A stretch of DNA of 5,377 bases, taken from NCBI GenBank assembly GCA_964387355.1, contig CAYLWJ010000153.1, positions 1 to 5,377 on the forward strand. Reading direction: 5' to 3'. The stretch's first letter is position 1. Every line of letters starts with the position of its first letter. Positions 1-3,795 of this stretch are shown in pieces. The notes under the pieces are model-generated. The model was not told the DNA's origin, did no database searches, and worked only from the letters and a program-made list of their open reading frames with translations. This DNA comes from Calidifonticultor sp964387355. Lineage in GTDB: Bacteria; Actinomycetota; Humimicrobiia; Humimicrobiales; Humimicrobiaceae. The position numbers and the translations under genes were made by a program.

Positions 1-1313
1 GTCCTAACTCTTTGCGCCTTTTCATAGTAGGCATCGTAATAACCAGATGACAAGCAATATGTCCCAATCATTATTCTTCTTTTTACTTCTTGACCAAATC
101 CTTCTGCTCTTGTTTTTTGATACATTTCTCTTAAACTTTGAGCACCCATATCTCTATAGCCATATCTTACACCATCAAATCTTGAAAGATTTGAACTTGC
201 CTCTGAAGGTGCAATAATGTAATAAACACTTAAAGCATATTCAAGTGAAGGTAAAGAAATTTCTTCAACAAAAGCTTCCATTTCTTCAGCCAATTTAATA
301 ATTTTATCTACTTGCTCTCTAACTTCACTGGAGATCTCTTTTACTATCAGCTCTTTTGGAACCCCTATTTTAAATCCTTTGATATCTTCAATTAAAAACT
401 GCTCATAGTCAGGTAAATCAATTTTTATTGAAGTTGAATCAAAACTGTCCCATCCTGCTATTGTATTTAAAAGTTTTGCACTATCTTTTACATCTCTGGT
501 AATAGGTCCTATCTGATCAAGCGAAGATGCAAATGCAACCAGCCCATATCTAGACACAAGTCCATAAGTTGGTTTTAAGCCTACAACACCACAAAGCGAT
601 GCAGGCTGTCTAATTGAGCCCCCAGTATCTGAACCAAGAGCACATGCTGCCATTCCAGATGCAACTATAGCTGCGGGGCCTCCACTTGAGCCACCTGGAA
701 CACAAGTCAAATCCCAAGGGTTTTTTACTGCTCCATAATATGAATTCTCGTTAGAAGAACCCATTGCAAATTCATCCATATTTGCTTTTCCTGTTAAAAT
801 ATATGACTGCTGGTTAAGTCTTTCTATAACAGTTGCATTATAGACAGGAATATAATTAGATAATATTTTAGAAGCACAAGTTGTTGTAATATCTTTTGTA
901 CAAATATTATCTTTTATCGCAATTGGAATTCCAAAAAAGTCCTTTAATTTTAACTGGCTTGACAACATGTTATCAAGCAATTTTGCAGTTTTAATTATAT
1001 TCTCATATTCAATTCTTATATATGCATTTAATTTTTTTTGGGCAATCTCAATTGCAGAAAGATAAGAATTTGCAATCTCTGAGATTTTAATTTCTTTTTT
1101 TAATACTAATTTTTGAAGCTCGTGGGCAGGCAAAAATATTAGGTCTATAAAATCAAAACTTTTATTATTTTTTTTATTGTTGATTTTATCATTACTTTTT
1201 ACATTACCTGTATAATTAATTTTTTTGTTATTTTTATTATTTTTATTACTTATGTATCCATTATTACCGTAAGTACTATAGTTATTACTGTCAATAGTTC
1301 TATTATTATTCAT
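1..1313 (-). CDS. gatA: Glu-tRNA(Gln)/Asp-tRNA(Asn) amidotransferase subunit A, 3' end outside window
   Basis: Catalytic amidase subunit of cytoplasmic GatCAB. It releases ammonia from glutamine, which GatB uses to convert Glu-tRNA(Gln) or Asp-tRNA(Asn) to the amide. The frame runs from ATG (1313-1311) to the window edge, giving 437 residues of an expected total near 540, against about 485 for the family. The amidase Lys-cisSer-Ser triad is visible: K134 in GIPIAIKDN, S209 in PGGSSGG and S233 in GSDTGGSIRQP. The 75- and 24-residue spacings match the K79/S154/S178 spacing of S. aureus GatA, so every position is shifted by 55. Residues 1-52 are Asn/Lys-rich low complexity, and the recognisable domain starts near DFIDLIFLP (53-61). 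Start choice is uncertain: the ATG has no Shine-Dalgarno and the only later alternative I see is a TTG at residue 61. The residue after GGSSGG is Pro where GatA usually has Ser. It lies downstream of gatC; gatB is not in the window. Confidence 0.96.
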   Translation of the reverse strand, partial: MNNNRTIDSNNYSTYGNNGYISNKNNKNNKKINYTGNVKSNDKINNKKNNKSFDFIDLIFLPAHELQKLVLKKEIKISEIANSYLSAIEIAQKKLNAYIRIEYENIIKTAKLLDNMLSSQLKLKDFFGIPIAIKDNICTKDITTTCASKILSNYIPVYNATVIERLNQQSYILTGKANMDEFAMGSSNENSYYGAVKNPWDLTCVPGGSSGGPAAIVASGMAACALGSDTGGSIRQPASLCGVVGLKPTYGLVSRYGLVAFASSLDQIGPITRDVKDSAKLLNTIAGWDSFDSTSIKIDLPDYEQFLIEDIKGFKIGVPKELIVKEISSEVREQVDKIIKLAEEMEAFVEEISLPSLEYALSVYYIIAPSEASSNLSRFDGVRYGYRDMGAQSLREMYQKTRAEGFGQEVKRRIMIGTYCLSSGYYDAYYEKAQRVR

Positions 1314-1370
1314 GGCATTTATTATTATTTATTATTTATATTATGTATGTTCATATATTATATAATACAA

Positions 1371-1396
1371 ATTATGCATTAACATTTATGCATAAT
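1371..1396. repeat. Inverted repeat with TTATGCATAA palindrome upstream of gatA
   Basis: Perfect 9-base arms, ATTATGCAT (1371-1379) and ATGCATAAT (1388-1396), are separated by 8 bases. The right half includes the perfect 10-base palindrome TTATGCATAA (1386-1395); the left half carries the same core. It lies about 60 bases before the gatA start. It could be a paired operator or a weak hairpin; it lacks the G+C-rich stem of an intrinsic terminator. Confidence 0.6.
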
Positions 1397-1441
1397 CTAT
1401 TTACTTTTATCTATTTACTTCTAATTTATCTATCTACTTTT
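1395..1441. repeat. 14-base tandem repeat, three copies, gatC-gatA spacer
   Basis: Units are ATCTATTTACTTTT (1395-1408), ATCTATTTACTTCT (1409-1422) and, after a 5-base AATTT interruption, ATCTATCTACTTTT (1428-1441). Copies two and three each differ from the first by one base. The first two are perfectly tandem. Non-coding. Confidence 0.8.
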
Positions 1442-1493
1442 TAAATGAACAATTTTTATTTTGTTATTATATTGTTGTATTGTTTGTTATATT

Positions 1494-1538
1494 GTTTTTA
1501 TAATGATTTTTATAACGATTTTTATAACGATTTTTATT
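1494..1538. repeat. 12-base tandem repeat, about four copies, gatC-gatA spacer
   Basis: GATTTTTATAAC occurs at 1505-1516 and 1517-1528 as identical tandem units. A partial third copy, GATTTTTATT, is at 1529-1538, and a degenerate 11-base copy, GTTTTTATAAT, precedes them at 1494-1504. Identical adjacent copies suggest recent slippage. Confidence 0.85.
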
Positions 1539-1590
1539 GTTATTATTGTATTATTATTGCTTTGCTAACCAATTAATCAATTAATTAATG

Positions 1591-1606
1591 AATCAATCAA
1601 TCAATC
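1591..1606. repeat. Tetranucleotide repeat overlapping the gatC stop
   Basis: AATC is repeated four times (GATT on the coding strand). The last Asp codon of gatC and its TGA stop lie inside the first coding-strand unit and a half; the rest is downstream. Adding or losing a unit in the downstream part would not alter GatC. Confidence 0.85.
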
Positions 1607-1888
1607 TATTTTTGGCACCAAAAAGCCGTTTTCTAACTGCTGAGGAGCATTCTTTAGAGCATCTTCTTTTTTAAGAGACTCTTTTATAATATCCTTTCTA
1701 AAAACGTTTTTAATTTCCAAAGTGTGAGAAGTTGGATTAATATCAGAGGTATCAACTTCACTGATTTTTGCAACATGTGATAATATTTTATCAAGCTGTT
1801 GCGTTATCGTATCTAACTCATCTTCTTTAAAATCTATCTCAGCTAGCTTTGCAATATGTAAAACTTCCTCTTTTGTAATTTTACTCAT
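1601..1888 (-). CDS. gatC: Glu-tRNA(Gln)/Asp-tRNA(Asn) amidotransferase subunit C
   Basis: Small subunit that wraps around the GatA-GatB interface and stabilises the GatCAB transamidosome. The product is 95 residues, the usual family length. Family hallmarks are present: an N-terminal helix EEVLHIAKLAEIDF, then an amphipathic stretch ending in SEVDTSDINPTSH, a conserved N-x-x-R-x-D (NVFRKD), a NAP motif (ALKNAP), and the terminal FLVPKID. An in-frame ATG 42 bases upstream would add 14 residues (starting MYFNYLNY), but the family starts at MSKITKEEV. That inner ATG also has an AGGA Shine-Dalgarno 5 bases upstream, so I chose 1888. The TGA stop is embedded in a GATT tetranucleotide repeat. gatA follows after a 287-bp spacer, an unusually long gap for gatC-gatA, so separate expression of gatA is possible. 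Confidence 0.97.
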   Translation of the reverse strand: MSKITKEEVLHIAKLAEIDFKEDELDTITQQLDKILSHVAKISEVDTSDINPTSHTLEIKNVFRKDIIKESLKKEDALKNAPQQLENGFLVPKID

Positions 1889-1893
1889 TGTAG

Positions 1894-1897
1894 TCCT
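1894..1897 (-). promoter_or_regulatory. Shine-Dalgarno of gatC (decides the start)
   Basis: AGGA on the minus strand, 5 bases before the ATG at 1888-1886. It supports the 95-residue GatC start over the in-frame ATG 42 bases upstream, which has no comparable site. It is the clearest ribosome binding site among the starts in the window. Confidence 0.55.
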
Positions 1898-1898
1898 A

Positions 1899-1904
1899 AT
1901 TATA
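1899..1904 (-). promoter_or_regulatory. Candidate -10 box upstream of gatC
   Basis: A perfect TATAAT on the minus strand (1904-1899) ends 10 bases before the gatC ATG. No convincing -35 hexamer lies 16-18 bases upstream. If used, the transcript would begin almost at the start codon and the AGGA sequence would fall outside it, so promoter and ribosome binding site cannot both work for the same message. Such hexamers are common by chance in this composition. Confidence 0.25.
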
Positions 1905-2045
1905 CTATAATTTAAATAATTGAAGTACATAAAAATAACTCAGCTTTATATTTTTCGCAATATCAATATTGGCAATTAAGTTACATATTTTCTTAAAATT
2001 TTCCATAAATTTTCTATTTATGTTAAAATTCATTATTTTTATTAA

Positions 2046-2452
2046 TCATGGTTCTAAACGACAAATCTCTTTAATGTTATCGAAATCATTATCATAACTG
2101 TAAATTTCTTTTATTTGACGTTTTTGCATATGGGCCAAAATAAAGCGTTTTCAAAGTTAATATTTCTAGAAGCATAGATATCCAGAGCCTGGATATAAAG
2201 TAGTTTATTCGATATTTTTAGCCCTTTCATGTTAATAATTGGCAGTAATAGAGAATATATTACTTTTCTAGGTAAATTATATAAGGTTGTTGAAGAAAGA
2301 ACATAAACTAATTCCGCAATAACTGCCACACATGTTGTTATTTCAATTTCACCCCTTTTTACTTTCTCAAACAACTCATAACATTTTTCAGCTTTGACAG
2401 GTTCATCATATGTTAGGTAACGAAGAATTATGTTTGTATCTAAAAATTTCAT
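2046..2452 (-). pseudogene. VapC-type PIN-domain toxin, frameshifted
   Basis: PIN-domain toxins are Mg2+-dependent ribonucleases that cut tRNA, rRNA or mRNA. The uninterrupted frame from ATG (2452) stops at 2111 after 113 residues, ending in an atypical FWPICKNVK. It holds the first PIN acid, D5 in MKFLDTN, and the second, E47 in AVIAELVYVL. In the -1 frame, from just after the TTTT run (minus strand 2140-2137), the sequence reads AHMQKRQIKEIYSYDNDFDN and ends with RLEP and a TGA at 2048-2046. That carries the typical SYDxDF motif and an EP terminus. Restoring one T turns FWP into FLAHM and yields 135 residues, the normal VapC length, so one base appears lost. The third expected acid (the D of the usual FxDAL) is N102. 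It starts 67 bases after the antitoxin stop. A sequencing indel could mimic the frameshift but not the N102 substitution. Confidence 0.85.
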
Positions 2453-2519
2453 TTTTCCATTTCTTCCAATATTTTTTTACATGTTCTTTTATTGCAGTTT
2501 CTTTAGTCTTTTTAAAATC

Positions 2520-2711
2520 TTAAGGCTTATTTAAAGGTTTCAAAATACCATAAATATTTTCTAAATTATATTTTGCAAAAGCTATTATTACATTTTCTCC
2601 TTCAACCATAAAAACGACTTTATCCTTTGGCTTAAAACCCAAAAGACGTCTTATTTCAACAGGTATAGTGACTTGACCTTTTTTAGTAATAGTAGTTAAA
2701 AACTCTTTCAT
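2520..2711 (-). CDS. AbrB/MazE/SpoVT-fold antitoxin (VapB-like), apparently truncated
   Basis: DNA-binding antitoxin that should repress its own promoter and neutralise the adjacent PIN toxin. The 63-residue product contains the swapped-hairpin AbrB fold: TTITKKGQVTIPVEIRRLLG (residues 6-25), the KPKDKVVF strand (27-34) and the ENVIIAFAK strand (39-47). It then reads IYGILKPLNKP and stops at TAA (2522-2520). Related antitoxins continue with a DFE-type acidic/basic helix that binds the toxin. Here that helix follows the stop in the same frame, as DFKKTKETAIKEHV and KKYWKKW, and the frame stays open until a TGA at 2408-2406 inside the toxin gene. The 63-residue product therefore probably keeps DNA binding but lacks the toxin-binding tail. 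The start ATG has no clear Shine-Dalgarno; a candidate promoter lies about 40 bases upstream. The truncation is inferred from family pattern, without an alignment. Confidence 0.85.
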   Translation of the reverse strand: MKEFLTTITKKGQVTIPVEIRRLLGFKPKDKVVFMVEGENVIIAFAKYNLENIYGILKPLNKP

Positions 2712-2750
2712 TGCTTCATTATTTTCATTACTTGTTTATAGATTAATTAC

Positions 2751-2779
2751 TTTATAATATAAGTATTACAAGATTTCAA
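2751..2779 (-). promoter_or_regulatory. Candidate sigma-70-type promoter of the toxin-antitoxin pair
   Basis: Reading the minus strand, TTGAAA (2779-2774) and TATAAA (2756-2751) are separated by exactly 17 bases, each one mismatch from consensus. They lie between the protease stop and the antitoxin ATG. Transcription would start about 30 bases before the ATG. An 11-base palindrome, TTATAATATAA (2752-2762), overlaps the -10 box and could be an operator for autoregulation by the AbrB-fold antitoxin. High A+T makes chance matches likely, so confidence is moderate. Confidence 0.45.
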
Positions 2780-2790
2780 GTGTAAAAAGT

Positions 2791-3594
2791 CTAATACATT
2801 TTTACAAATTGTATTTTTCCAAGAAGAATTGAAATCAATATCAAATTATACACAGAGTGAAGAATAATTACCGTAAAAATTGATTTAGTCTTTTCAAAAA
2901 TATAAGCAAGAATCCATCCAATTACAAAAATCGGGATAAAACTATAAAATTCAAGATGTGCAAGTGAAAAAAATAGTGATGATAAAAATAGCCCTATGGT
3001 AACACCAAAATTTTTTTTAAATGCTGAGTATAAAAATCCTCTAAAATATATTTCTTCACAAAATGGGGCAATTACTGCAGTGACAACAATTAAAATAGTG
3101 CTTGATACATTATTGCTCGAAATTAGCTGCTCAATTTTACTTGAAGGCGCCTCAATACCAAAGAAAAATTTTAATACCGAAACATAAACAAAACTAAAAA
3201 GAAAAATAAAAAGCAATGCAATAAAAGTGTACCAAATTGTTTTTAGCAAACTGTAATATCTAAATCCAAGTGATTTTAGACTTGAACGCCTCCAGTATAT
3301 AGCAAAAAACCACACTACGCTAAGCATAAGTAAAACTTGTATTCCATAAAAAATTGAAAAAGTCAAACTATCAATATTTGTAATATTTAAGTTAACAAGT
3401 TGACTTGAATTTAATAAACGTAGTATTTTTAATGTTCCAAAATATATGCCAATTAGAAAAGCAATTAGAATTATTATTGATAAGAAACCATCAAGTGCAT
3501 TAAATTTTATTTTATCGTTTACTTCATCTTTTACTTTAACACTTACTTTCTCATTTATTTTATCATTTCTTTTATTGTAAATTTTATTATGCAC
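2791..3594 (-). CDS. CPBP-family intramembrane metalloprotease (Rce1/Abi-like)
   Basis: Integral membrane protein of 267 residues with the three CPBP/Abi signature motifs: E180-E181-xxx-R185 (EEIYFRG), F209-xxx-H213 (FSLAH) and H246-xxx-N250 (HSVYN). These are the glutamate, histidine and asparagine positions of the Rce1-type active site. Hydrophobic stretches suggest about seven membrane segments, near residues 37-53, 81-100, 118-142, 164-178, 197-212, 217-233 and 238-257. Bacterial members include prenyl-protein proteases and bacteriocin self-immunity proteins; nothing nearby identifies a substrate. The start is a GTG (3594-3592) without a good Shine-Dalgarno. No ATG lies in frame before residue 90, and the frame stays open upstream to a TAATAA, so the start is uncertain. 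Residues 1-32 are Asn/Lys/Asp/Glu-rich and contain KVKDEVNDKI, which has a diverged in-frame echo in the upstream spacer. Confidence 0.92.
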   Translation of the reverse strand: MHNKIYNKRNDKINEKVSVKVKDEVNDKIKFNALDGFLSIIILIAFLIGIYFGTLKILRLLNSSQLVNLNITNIDSLTFSIFYGIQVLLMLSVVWFFAIYWRRSSLKSLGFRYYSLLKTIWYTFIALLFIFLFSFVYVSVLKFFFGIEAPSSKIEQLISSNNVSSTILIVVTAVIAPFCEEIYFRGFLYSAFKKNFGVTIGLFLSSLFFSLAHLEFYSFIPIFVIGWILAYIFEKTKSIFTVIILHSVYNLILISILLGKIQFVKMY

Positions 3595-3684
3595 CTTATT
3601 ATATTCTCTTATATTATATTCTTTATTATATCCTTTAATATATTATTAGCTGTCTAATTTGCCATTTACTTCATCTCTAACTTT
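3508..3684 (-). repeat. Diverged 30-base in-frame repeat pair at the protease 5' end
   Basis: Two 30-base segments, 3655-3684 in the spacer and 3508-3537 within the protease gene, match at 24 of 30 positions by hand count. They are 147 bases (49 codons) apart, so they share a reading frame and translate as KVRDEVNGKL and KVKDEVNDKI. Only the second lies in the annotated protein. Confidence 0.65.
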
Positions 3685-3795
3685 ATTGTTATCTGATTTA
3701 TTATTTGATTTTATAGGTGTTATTGATGCTTTTGTTTTAGCAGTTTATTTAATTTTATTTAATTGAGTATTTCTATTTTCCTTTTGCAGCATATC
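3595..3795. other. Spacer between ligA and the protease, coding-like in one frame
   Basis: This 201-base spacer holds exactly 67 codons between the ligA stop and the protease GTG, so all three share a frame. In that frame only three stop codons occur (TAA at 3747-3745, then a TAATAA near 3650-3645). The rest reads as Asn/Lys-rich low-complexity peptide. Near the GTG, the minus strand has three copies of an AATATAATA-like word (about 3596-3636) that resemble -10 boxes but have no paired -35. No terminator hairpin is seen. Confidence 0.55.

Larger units (their letters stand above)
1314..1600. other. Repeat-rich non-coding spacer between gatC and gatA
   Basis: This 287-base interval is almost all A/T. 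Besides the 14-base, 12-base and tetranucleotide repeats listed separately, it has ATT-triplet runs next to the gatA start (about 1301-1338), repeated TTGTTA/TATTGTT words (about 1461-1499) and a short AATTAAT-CA-ATTAATT inverted repeat (1571-1586). I see no gene, no convincing promoter and no G+C-rich terminator in it. Confidence 0.7.

Noticed and set aside
1958..1971. CAATAT-CA-ATATTG inverted repeat upstream of gatC
   Set aside because: Only 6-base AT-rich arms with a 2-base centre; expected by chance in this composition and not tied to a promoter.
1905..2033. A 42-codon minus-strand open frame (MNFNINRK..., ending FKL) between the toxin and gatC
   Set aside because: No Shine-Dalgarno, AT-driven composition and no recognisable motif; it ends in the gatC leader. 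Best treated as chance.
2130..2145. Programmed -1 frameshift making a full-length PIN toxin
   Set aside because: The codons TTA TTT TGG do not fit a slippery heptamer, a T4 run is short for transcript slippage, and the active-site Asn and truncated antitoxin favour decay.
2520..2522. Stop-codon reassignment (TAA read as sense) to explain the interrupted antitoxin and the spacer frame
   Set aside because: ligA ends at a TAA right after a complete BRCT domain, and conserved genes use standard codons with no internal TAA.
2996..3187. Plus-strand open frame antisense to the protease
   Set aside because: Opposite a well-supported gene, with no family motif or start signal.
3745..3792. A 15-codon frame (MLQKENRN...) just after the ligA stop
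   Set aside because: Too short, no clear ribosome binding site, and it is part of the low-complexity spacer frame.
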